NCBI GenBank assembly: GCA_963693085.1
Contig: OY856413.1
Coordinates: forward strand, 102,188,801-102,252,800
Reading direction: 5' to 3'
Source: Alisma plantago-aquatica
Taxonomy: Eukaryota; Streptophyta; Magnoliopsida; Alismatales; Alismataceae
Length of the DNA stretch: 64,000 nt
Shown here: piece after piece, positions 47,931-58,489 of the stretch
Layout: each line of letters opens with the position of its first letter
Numbering within the stretch: the first letter of the stretch is position 1
The notes under the pieces: generated by a model
The model's input: only the letters and a program-made list of their open reading frames with translations
Databases searched by the model: none
Told to the model about the DNA's origin: nothing
Position numbers and translations under genes: made by a program

Positions 47931-47974
47931 TATAACATCCAACACATTGCTAGCACCCTGAGGGTAGGGGGCCA

Positions 47975-48310
47975 GGATCAGGAGCAAGGAGCAAGAAGAG
48001 GAGGAAGAAGGGTACCAAGTGTAGTGAGCTAGTGGCCGGAGCAGCAAGCAGGAGAGAGGGCAGCGGCGGTGAGCGGGCGGCGACAATGAGCGGGCGACTA
48101 GGAGGCGGTGAGCTAGCGACTACGAGCAGAGCGTCGGCGAGGAGAGGAGCAGCGATCGACCAAGAGTGTGCGACCAGGAGGCAGCGTCAGCGAGGAGACG
48201 AGCAGCAGCAGTGAGTGGTGGCTGTGCGGGGGAGCAACGGTGGCGGGGGCAATGGTTGTTGGGGCAACGACGGCGGGAGCAATGGTGGCGGGGAGCACCG
48301 GCAACAATCG
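47975..48310. promoter_or_regulatory. GC-rich island near the CACTA 5' end
   Basis: About 330 bp, GC- and purine-rich with GGCGG/GAGCGGGCG words, in otherwise AT-rich DNA. It lies 0.5-0.85 kb from the 5' terminus and upstream of the transposase on the minus strand, so a promoter or untranslated first exon is likely. Frames on both strands are low-complexity and not called as genes. Confidence 0.45.
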
Positions 48311-48364
48311 CCAGACCTAGCAGATTCGCAATGAAATAGAGATAATGGGGAAAAGTTCTCTATT

Positions 48365-48826
48365 TCGTGGGGCTATTAACTGTACCATAGTCGTCGGTTG
48401 TTTCAAAAACTAACACCTAAGAACCAATAGCGTCAGTCACTGAGAAAAACCAACATTAAATGGGGGTAAAAATTTTCACGGGGATAGTGCGCGAACACTC
48501 ATTAGCGTCGATTATGTTACACAAATCGACAACACAAAGGGATCGATAAAAAATATTTAGTCTTCGGTTATTAGTTAAACAACCGACACAATATGTGAAA
48601 TTTTGGAGGTAATTTTTTGCACAGAAAAAATTAGATTTCGCGGGCGATTTTATGCATCGGTTTCTTAATAAGGAACTGACATTGAATAAAAGTGATACCC
48701 GTGTCTGGTCACCCTTCACAGATAGATGTCGGTTTTTTTTAACTGACGCTTTATGTGTTAGGTGTTGGTGTATTTATACAATGGACACCTTTAAAAGTGA
48801 CGTTATAAGTCATTTATGTAATAGTG
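48365..48826. repeat. CACTA 5' terminal repeat and sub-terminal hairpin array
   Basis: About six short inverted repeats with TCGGTTGTTT/AAACAACCGAC-like arms (near 48383, 48431, 48505, 48563, 48655 and 48728) precede the terminal repeat (48797-48826). They are variants of the motif seen at the other end. Confidence 0.85.
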
Positions 48827-48829
48827 TAG

Positions 48830-50499
48830 GGAGTTACCAGAACAATTAATGTGTTAAGGTTTAGCAATTTTTATAGAGGTTTTGTATATTGGAAACCGAG
48901 GAGATAAAACTATCATTGGAGTAAAGCATGATGGAGGGAAACTTAAACATAATAGGCGGCAGCGGAATACACCTTGCCCCCTCTTCTCTCAAAGAGGATT
49001 CTTCTGGCTATGCACCTATTCTCTCTCTCAAGAGTATTGGGCACATACCGGAGCGGAGAGATATGTCGGGGCAACCCTGATCCTGGGTACTCTCGTACAC
49101 CTGAACCAGGCCAAGCTCTAGAGTTTACGACATCCCTCTCTCATGGAAGTCAAAATGGGAAACACGGTTCGATAGCTAGTTAAAAGCGCGATCCAAACAG
49201 AAGAGACTAGAGTTCAGATGCTATAAAGAGATCGTCCAACAAAAAGGAGCCATACATAGAACAAAATTAGATAAACTCCATAGATTCCATAAGGACAAAA
49301 AGGTTTAGTTACAATGCAATGGTAAATGAAAGTAAATTGCTGAAATAGGTAAGATATGTATCGGCCTCCTTGATGTAGGAGGTTGATATACACAGCAGTA
49401 GACCCCTAAGGTGAATCTAACCCGGTACCGGGCAGGAGCCCCATCGGGATACGCTCGTGTCGGGTTCTTGACCGTGTCGGGTCATAAACTGCGGTGGGTA
49501 AGGGCGTATCGAGAAAGGACTCCCTACCCGATATGGTCGTGTCGGGCAGACGACCCTCTTGGGCGACATACCAAGATGGGTAGGCCATATAAGGTTGGGT
49601 ATCATGTTAGGTTAGCTTTATCTTAGGTTATCGAGTTCTCATGTCGGGCATGGTTGGGCAGACTGTCTCAGGATGAGACCTAGCTAGCAGCCCGACACAT
49701 TGGAGTGGCCTTGATGGTCGGATCATGATGTCACAGCTACCAGGATGGGTTCTAGGTGAACTCCTCCCATCCCTCTCAGGTTTGGGGTGTGCTCACCTAG
49801 TAATGCCTGACATGCCTAGAAACTCGATGCACTATCTCCTTTTTGCTCTCGAAGTTAGCTCTCATGGGGTTCTGACCTATCCCATCGCAGTCATATAGCT
49901 ACTATTTATAGGCAGCGACTGGTGGGAGTTGTGGCTCTTGTTGGCCCATGTGTCCTTCTTTTGCTCTGTTAACGTGGCTTCAGGAGAGGGCACGTCTGTC
50001 GCCTGGCATGGCTGGCGGGGGCCATCATATGCCAAGTTGCGAGTAGGTCGCGCTCGATCGTGTCAGTTAAAGGGTCTGGCAGGCTCCTGCACCGAAGGGT
50101 GGCTGCATCACGCGATAGACTCCATCAGGTCGACGGGTCATGGCGGGCAAGGCTCTTTGTCAGGTAAATAGTGTGTCGTTTGTTAGAGTCACCCTGCGCG
50201 ACACACCTATATCGGGTTGCTGCCATATCGGGTAGCGACCGTGATGGGTAAGGGGCGTGTCGCTTCACCATTAGAGGGGTCAGGGCAGTTAACTTGTTAT
50301 GGATGAGCCAGGATGGGTCCATTAATATTCTTTTGGTGGAAAAACGAGAGAAACTCTGCAGCAGATAGCAAATATTGTCAGGAGCATAGTGTGTATTATT
50401 TCTATACAATAAATAAGATAAAATAGAGAGGAAAACAATTTAGGAGGCAGTTTTGACAATACAAAATAAGCTCTAGCAGCCATAAAATGGGTGTTATCA
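48830..50499 (-). repeat. Athila1 5' LTR, main piece
   Basis: Aligns with 11994-13665. Carries the TATA box at 49902-49912 (minus strand) that would start the Athila1 transcript. The CACTA insertion lies about 1.1 kb downstream of that start, within R-U5, and separates promoter from gag. Confidence 0.94.
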
Positions 50500-50504
50500 C
50501 TTAT

Positions 50505-50900
50505 TCTAGGGTTTCACTATCCATACATCTGAAAATATTCATTGTGACTTAGTTCAAGAAATTTGATAAAATCCAGAGAAAACATTATGTTTGTACATAT
50601 AGTATGTAAGGAAAATAATTTGGTGTGAAAACTTATGCGAGTGAAAATTGAAATCAAGGACCAAATTCAATGCAAAAACCAAGTCACAATATTTCCATAT
50701 TAAGACCTCCTTATCCTACCATCTCCTCATAACCTAATTGCATCCTCAAGTCAAACATCATTGCATCAAGAGATAATCATCATCTCATCATAGATCAAAG
50801 GGTGAACATCTCACCTACAAGTAACTATCTATGTCAAGGGTTCTATTAGGGAGACAAAATTGAAATAGTCAATTTTTGACTACCATGGGCTCTGATACCA
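50505..50900 (-). other. LARD1 internal region, 5' part, with primer site
   Basis: About 400 bp of non-coding leader. The primer site is at 50889-50900, three bases from the LTR edge. The bases 50500-50504 are the Athila1 target duplication. Confidence 0.82.
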
Positions 50901-50903
50901 TGT

Positions 50904-53900
50904 TGTAAGAAGGGGGACCCAAGAGGGGATCCACTCCCTACTAAAAATTTGAAGAATAAAATCTCCAGTCCAAACACACCCAAAAGATATGTTGGAGTGG
51001 GTCTAAAATTTTCAAATCTTATTTATGGTATTCAAAACAACCATAGTGTAGCAGCGGCATAAAAATAAAGACTATATTCAATTCTTTGCAAGATTACATA
51101 AGTACATCATAATCTCCCATAAGGGTTTACATGTATGATACAACATAAGAATCTAGTAGAGGGAAATCTAAACCACGACAAGATTATCTCCAAGCTTCAA
51201 CTTTGTAAGCTATGTCTCTGTCCTAATGTCAAGTCATCCAAGACCTTCACCTAGGGTTGGAAGCATACCCCAGCAAGAAGAGAAGAATAGATGACATTAG
51301 CAAACGACTGGTGTATGCATACTAAATAGAAAAGTGAGCAATATATAGAAATTAAGGGAATCAAGTATAATATAAGGATTCCCATAGAAAATAAAAGTAC
51401 TACCCAAAGGGACATATGATCATAACAAAAGAGATACTTGCCATTAAAATAATAAACTTGTGCCACATAAGGACACATAATATTTTTCGGCACAAAACCC
51501 ATAACAACCTGCATGCATGTGAGATAAACATATCCCTAGAACAATATGACACCAAAGTCAGCCAAGTCTCATAAACATGAAGCATGATAGAGATGACATA
51601 CTTCCACTTCCAATATATATAACAGTTGGGCCAAGCCTCACAAACTTGACACCCAGGTATGGGGCACCACCACCATTGTCTTAATAATAACATGGGCATA
51701 CTACCCACAAACCAATGCAATTACACTACTCTAGTTCTATGGAATCACATAGCATGTTTAATAGAGAGGCAGGAAAAAATTATATTCAGATTAAAAAAAG
51801 TTGTCATCATACTAATGGACAACATAAACATCCACCATACAAGTGGGCAAGAAATATCATATATCATCAACTTATGTTCCAACATTAACAGTGTATAAGA
51901 AAGACCAAAAGAATATCAACTCATGATCGTAAGATCGGTAACAAATAAGGTAGTTCACATGAATAATGATTTTCAAATGAAAAGAGATAATGTGTAGTCT
52001 ATTTTCATAGGACCAAGAGAATAGAAGAAAATAGGTGAATTTCTCAATAATAATAATAGGATATGCAAACATACCTCTCTTCAGAGTCTAATCATACCAA
52101 CTTCACTTCTAGATCCATGTCTAGGCCTCCAAAGAACCTATTAAGCATATATGTAGATTTTAGGTCAATTTCACATTGATTATTCAAACTGTAAAAATCA
52201 CATTTTTCCTCACATGTGATTTAGGTTATCAAAACCATGTCATATTTTAGATTACCTTTCTTTGAGTCCAAAATATATTTTATTATATATTTTTTACTTA
52301 TATTTATTTAGTTATGAATTTTACAAGTTATTATATATTTATGTAAATAAATTAAAATCACCTCTTTATAAAATCAAATGCAGACCACAAATCATATACC
52401 AAAAGATAGCTCTTATTTTTTTTTAATTCAACGACTATATATTTGTATTTTGTTGACTAGTATATAAGTAGTTATCAATTTTTCACAACCAACCAATAGG
52501 AAAAAGGGAAAAGGCCACATCAGCACACAACTCACGAGCAAAAGAGAGAGAGACATAGCCCTCACTGAGTTGGCCCAACCTCAAGCGGACAACTCAGCCG
52601 ACTCAACTACCAACCTGGCAACTCACAGTAATGCGGACAAGGTTAAAGAATGAGTGCAAAATTACCAAAATGCCCACGACCAAGAAACAAAACATAGAAG
52701 GAATTCAGGAGGGTAAAGAGGGAATAACACATGAGTCTTTGTTCTTTATGAGACAAGCATCATACCATAAGATCATTGATTCCCAAATATGTGATAAGGT
52801 GGATTCTCACAAAATTATCAGTGGATCTGAGTCCCAAAGATCAAAACGAACCCAAAGATTCCAAATATAAGCACTCAAAGGAGAAAGAACTCTAGAAACA
52901 TCTCTTCGCAAAGGAAGACTACAAATAATCAAAATCAAAAAGGGGTGAAACCTATTTTCACACCTGAAGCGACCAGCTATTGTCGGGAAAAACTTCACCA
53001 AGTTGAGAGTAGACAAGAAAATTGGGTTCTGCTGGGATTAGATGGTCTGAAACCCCGTGTCCTCAATGGGACGACATGAAGAAGCGGCTGAGAGGGAAAG
53101 GTGATAGAAAGGTGATTGGCTTTCAAACAGGGCTAGGAATGCATCTGAGTGGGCTGTGTGGGGGTCAAGGGTGATATACATAGGCCTCTAGGCCAGAGGG
53201 TTTAGGGAAACAAGAAGGAAGTTGGAAACAGAGGAGGTGGAGAAAGTCCCTTCTCGACTGGAAGTTTGGGAAGAGGAAGCTTACCAAAACTAGGGACCCC
53301 CAGATGTGAAAAGACACAGTTATGGTGAAAAGTGAGTCAAGTAGCATCGAGAAGAAAAGAGAGAAGAGGAAATCACGAGAGAAAAATTATGTCACTGTAG
53401 CCGCGAGAGAGGGGTCTGACTGGAGGTAGGAAACAACCCCTCCTCCGTCGGATCCTGATCCAATGGTCAATGTGACACCCGACATCAAGTATTTGTGTCA
53501 CAGAACTATCTTTAGGACATCAAGGAAATAAAATGTGACATCAAATAATTTTATTAAAACCAAAGTGGTATCAAATCAATGCTCATTTTTCTCTTTCTAC
53601 ACTTAACGGTACAAACTTTATCCAAATTTTGTGAAAATTTGCACATAGGCCAAATTAGGCATGTAGATTCTGATTATATAATAGATTTTCCTTTTGAATA
53701 CTTTTGATGCAGTCATTAACCAAACCTTAGTTTCTCTTTCCTCATGCATTAATGACATTAGGATTATCCAATTTTGGTGAAATTTCACCCACAAGTTATC
53801 TTTGATGTGTTGAAAATGAACTTATCTTTGATGTACTGAAAATGGGTTTGACATTATTTCCATATTTTGAATCCCTTTTATCATAATGTTTATTACTTAT

Positions 53901-54312
53901 GCCTTTTACACATTTTCTCTCTCCTAAACTTACCCTAATATTTCAAGGTTGTCTGAATTGGATGAAAATTGACATGGAGGCTGATTCTGATATGTAGATT
54001 ATGAATTTGATATTTATTTCCACTTTTGTGATTTCTTTTTTTGAGATATGTCATACGTACCATAATTTATGTTATTCATCCAATTAGGTTCATATTACCA
54101 CCACATGAATCATGTCTGATTATTTTTCTCAAAATTATTATTTATTCTTGACATATTTAGTGTCAATTGTTGGCCTAAGACTAAGGTGAAAACATTAGAT
54201 TACTTGCATTAGATCATTACGTTGACACTATTCATCTTTTAGTTTTAACTTTGTTTGGATAAGTGCAAAAGGTCAAAGTTTTATGGTAGGGTCTAAGATC
54301 TAGTATGTTATA
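50904..54312 (-). repeat. LARD1 5' LTR
   Basis: Aligned end to end with 7997-11406. The last bases read GTTATA instead of GTTACA, a C-to-T change in the terminal CA. A TATA-like box lies at 53173-53182 (minus). Confidence 0.88.
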
Positions 54313-54317
54313 GAACT

Positions 54318-57218
54318 CATTAGATGTAAACGTTGTTTTTCTCCTTCTTCATATCCCTCTAGACTTCCTTCTCTATGTTTTCCTCTCATATGCCCAAACT
54401 ACTTGTCGTAATGGAGAAAGATGAAGAGGGAGGAATCATTCTCTCTCGTCTACTCTTGAAGTAGGCAATGTGAGGGGTCGATATGTAGGTCTCAAAAAGG
54501 TGAAGAGAACCACCCACTTTGTTTCACCTCTAGATCCATGATCACCCACAAATCGACGATCAAATTTTTCCAGCACCACACGCCCACGATTACAATTTAG
54601 TTGTAGGTAGGGGACAATCATCTAGATATCCAAAGAAAAACATCTAACGATTCCCATGAGGCCACAATGACTCCTCAACATGGGGAGGGTTCTTGACATC
54701 TCCTTGATCAAAGCCAATGTTTCTAATATGAAACATTGATCCAAAATATTTCAAATATATTATACATTTTGCCTACTTTAAACCTAGATATACCCCTCCA
54801 AAAGTGTCAAAACTCAATGGAACTTTAAAAATAAATTTATTATCATACATGATATAAACCACCCAAATTTCACCCCAAAGTATCAATATTTGACCAATCC
54901 ATTATATACTTCAAAAAGACAAGAAAAGGGGTGTCAAACATACGTTCAACATCGTTGGATCTCCAAACTGCATCAAACTCATCGATATGCATTACTATGA
55001 TTAATCATACTTGAAGGACTATCATCTGATTATGAAAACTCGTAAGAAACTATACCTTCATAGTCCACTTCATAAGTCAAAATAAGGTAAAATGTCATCA
55101 TCACCACATCAAAAATCACCCATTCTGAAAGATACTAATTAGATTATTCTATTGGGTATCCAAGAATATCAAAAGTTCACTTTATCACAAGGAGTAACCT
55201 AATTCATAAGATTAATCATTTTATCTCTTCCATGGTAGTTACATTAGATCATTCCAATTAATATCGCAATAAAGCACATTTGGTTTGAAACATTAATTTA
55301 CTTGTTTAGGGGTTAGAAACCCTAAATGTACATTAACATCCTAGTACAGTTTAAGATACTCAAATCTCATCGTTGTTTATTGACATCGTTATATATCTCA
55401 AAGAAACATATTTAACATAATTAACAGCCTATTCTTCAAAACATAGGGTTTAGTTTGAGTAATCACAAAATATTAATATATCACATATATTTTTGGAATA
55501 GAAAGAAAAAACAAGCTTTGAATATATTTTATTCATGATCTATGCATTTTATATTCAAAATGATCTATAAATTCATTGATATCTAAGTTACAATCTAAAT
55601 ACTACATTAATTGCAAGATAAATATAAACATATGAATCAGAGCATTACATGTCAGTGATTTCAATATTATCCTCTATAATCCACACGGTTGGGTCATCCA
55701 ATGGGTGCATGCCATACTGGAACCTCACACCTGCATGGTTGGGGAATAGAAATGGGTTTAATACAATAATATGTTTACCTTTTACTATGTAACCTGAAGG
55801 TAGGGCTGTAAATTCATGGTTTTCATCTTCAACCCCTCATTCATGTGACCCCACCTACCATGCCATGGAGGAGGCCAACTCAACTATTGACCCTTAACTC
55901 AATGCCATGGTGACCTAATCTGATGATGTGGAGATCTTTTCCCATCTCCTTTGGTACCTCTGGACCCATCTCTAATGACAAGTGGTGGTCGGGGCAGCGC
56001 TACCCATCCCCTAGATTGGACAATAGAAATAGGAAGAAGAGGGGATGGTTGTAGTGTTGAAGAAGTATATTTGTAGGTAATTTCTCCCTCTATCAGCCTT
56101 GGCGGAACCTATGTCATCCCTTTTATAGGTGTGTGGAGTCGAAACATCCCTCTTGCTATGGCCACAGAGATCTAGCCTACCGTCATTTTGGGCATTATCT
56201 TTTGGGGATGCGATAATGGCAAAAAGTGTGGATCATTTAGTTCATATTGATCTCTCGTGTCTATTGGGAGTTTTGGAAGAGAGATTTGAGGGGTAAATAG
56301 TGACAGAGGGAATGAAGATGAGTCCATATACTATTGGTTTCCTATCTCGGGGTTGAAGACAACCCAGCCAGTGTTGGATTGTATTATGGTGATGGGTTGA
56401 GGGTGTATCTATGTCGCGCCCCCTTTAATTCCTAGTTTATCCAGACTTTGGGAGATAAATACAATATATATGCCATCAATTGACAATATTCACTTTAATA
56501 AAATTTAGCCAAACTTTCCAAAAACCCTATAGGACATTAGGATTATCCTATGAAGGCCAAATTTTGGGGTTATCTTCCAAATATTCTTATCTAGGATTGT
56601 TCAGATCATAATATTAATGATAAAAGTTATTTTGTAGCTATTCAATAATTTACTTAAATAAACCATTTGGGTCACATATAATCTCATAATTATATCAAGA
56701 ATTAGGTCAGGTTACCTTTATTTAATATTTGAATACTGAGATTCCTAATAGAGGTTAGATAAAGCTCATTTAATTATCTATGTCATTAATCACTTTAGAA
56801 TACTCTAGAAACCTTCTCACTGTCTCATACTTAGTCTACAATCAACTTACAATATTATTGGAATCTCATTTATTCATTAAATTCCTTTTTCTTTAGCATA
56901 TATCTCAATGGACCTATTTGTCATCCACATAGTCGAATTGGGCCTAAATTGGGTCCTAAGGCCAATGATTCATACTTAGGCCTTACAATGGGTCGAAAAC
57001 CTTACTTATCATTCTAATCATGAAACTAAGACATTTCTTATCAATTGAAGCCTCATATTCATATACTTTCTCACCATTTCAATATTTACTTGAACTGGAG
57101 ACTTAATACAATTCAATTAAAGTCTTTCAATTACTTGGTTATCATATATAGATCTCAATAGATTATTATTGAATTAATTATCATAGGATTTAGACTTAAT
57201 AAAATTGTGGATCTAACA
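54318..57218 (-). other. Unresolved AT-rich DNA ending in an LTR edge
   Basis: The right end (…GATCTAACA, 57218) reads on the minus strand as an LTR start TGTTAGATCC preceded by a polypurine tract. A minus-strand TATA box (CCTATAAAAGG, about 56117-56127) lies 1.1 kb inside, the same spacing as in LARD1. This suggests a third large non-autonomous LTR of at least 1.1 kb. The left edge is not found; TGTCGCGCCCC at 56412 is one possibility but would exclude the TATA box. Nothing else is recognised. Confidence 0.5.
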
Positions 57219-58489
57219 TTCATCCCTCCTTAAAATGGAATTTTGTCCCAAAATTCAAGCCTACTTTGGTTAAGGTGAATGATAACTCATACTAGTCTCA
57301 GACCTTAAGGCTAACAACCTCTCTTTAGGCTCTCTTTAAAAAATCTTTTATCGATACCAAAATTTCTCACATAACTAAGGTTGGAACCCTAATTTAGTCT
57401 AAGGGTAGTTGCACATCCACATTCATTGTGTAATATTATCACTTTGTGATTAAATTTTCTCTTGGTGGTTTCATTTTCACCTAGGTATCAACCCACTATT
57501 CATTATTCAATAGATTCACAATTTGATGAGGCAAACCTCTATACCCTACTTTGTGTCATAAATTTCAACTTAGGGTATTCATTCCCACATATAAACTATG
57601 TATCACATGTGGCTACCTAATTTTTGACACACATAATAAAATTAAATAAGCATTTGGTTGTAGTCTAGAGTACAAAGTTCACCACATTCCATGTACAAAG
57701 ATGTTTGACCAACACATCAACTCATAATTTCAAATTTTAGGTTGAGTCACTCTCAACAATGACTACTGACCATGAATACATTAAATTTCCATGATTTTTA
57801 CAACAACTTGGACTCAGGGATAATGTCTTTCTCATCCTTGTGTTTGTGCACAACTCCCTTTCAATTCCATTTAAACCATCAATACATATGTTCTCGTATT
57901 CCTTATGTTTACATCTCATTAGCCTTAGTCATTCGCTTAAGGTCACTAGGGGTATAGGTACCTTTCAAGTGATTTTCCTATTATCGCAAGGGGCTGATGT
58001 ACTCATGGAGTGCCTCTCATGTTGACCACGTCACCTCATGAACTCATTAAGGTGGTCATGCTCCTGACTCCATACACATTGACTACACATGAATGGCTAT
58101 CTCCTCACCCATGGGCCTTATGCACCTATCGCATGATCACCTCTTAACCCCTTGGTTCTTATGTACCTTTAAGATTCCCTACTTGATCTGAGGGTTGACT
58201 TGGAGCTATACCCTCCCTAAGATTTATTAAAATGGCATAACCTTTATTTCATGCATCATTACCTTGGTTATTCCAAATTTATCTGTTGGCCCTTAGACAC
58301 AAAGAAAGTGGCTTTTCATGAGCTCTCCCTGATGAATGCAAATTCATCACGATTTTCAGTCACCATTTTGGACCCAATTCGACTCAATACATTCAATTTC
58401 ATCTCCTTAAATCTTACAATGTGCAATTTTTCTTGGTTGATCATATTATCAAGTTGTTAATTGGTTTTATATGTATTTCATGCATACTA
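57219..58489 (-). other. Internal region of a possible third non-autonomous LTR element
   Basis: Begins on the plus strand with 'ttcatccctccttaaaatgg', the complement of a polypurine tract, followed by a block matching the one next to the tract in LARD2. No coding domain and no second LTR are seen. Athila2 appears to be inserted into it. Confidence 0.5.

Larger units (their letters stand above)
27242..48826 (-). mobile_element. CACTA (En/Spm) DNA transposon with TnpD-type transposase and TnpA-like/Ulp1 gene
   Basis: 21,585 bp. The ends are CACTAGTACATAA... and, on the other strand, CACTATTACATAA..., with further matches inward. The 3 bp duplication TAG lies at 27239-27241 and 48827-48829, and the empty site is seen in the intact Athila1 LTR near 11990. 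Both ends carry sub-terminal arrays of small hairpins. Both genes are on the minus strand. Without its two insertions (LARD2 and a copia element) the CACTA would be about 9.9 kb. The transposase is broken by a retrotransposon, a frameshift and stops, so this copy is not autonomous now. Confidence 0.96.
11760..50499 (-). mobile_element. Athila1: Athila-type Ty3/gypsy retrotransposon with extra Ulp1-like ORF, split by a CACTA element
   Basis: LTRs of about 1.9 kb (11760-13665 and 27008-27241 joined to 48830-50499) start and end TG/CA. They are bordered by an exact 5 bp duplication, CTTAT (11755-11759 and 50500-50504). The primer site (26981-27001) matches the tRNA-Asp type usual for Athila/Tat elements. 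Order on the minus strand is LTR, primer site, gag, protease, RT, RNase H, integrase, spacer, extra ORF, polypurine tract, LTR, the gene order of Athila with an ORF in the envelope position. The internal region is 13.3 kb including a probable 2.05 kb solo LTR. LTR copies differ at roughly one base in ten by eye, and the coding frames carry many stops. Confidence 0.95.
7997..54312 (-). mobile_element. LARD1: large non-autonomous LTR retrotransposon, split by Athila1
   Basis: Two direct copies of a 3.4 kb LTR (7997-11406 and 50904-54312) lie either side of Athila1. They are flanked by the same 5 bp, GAACT (7992-7996 and 54313-54317). A primer site complementary to initiator-Met tRNA (TGGTATCAGAGC, minus strand, 50889-50900) and a polypurine tract at the other end fix the minus orientation. 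Without the nested DNA the element is about 7.6 kb with only about 0.75 kb between LTRs and no gag or pol, so it must have used another element's enzymes. The LTR copies look roughly 88-90% identical by eye, the most diverged pair in the nest, which fits its being the oldest layer. Confidence 0.9.

Noticed and set aside
48032..48307. Alanine/serine-rich frames in the GC island
   Set aside because: Low-complexity frames on both strands, as expected from GC-rich repeats; no start context or domain.
56412..57218. An 807 bp LTR from TGTCGCGCCCC to CTAACA
   Set aside because: The right edge is good, but the TATA box with the expected spacing lies left of 56412, so the LTR is probably longer. The left edge is left open.
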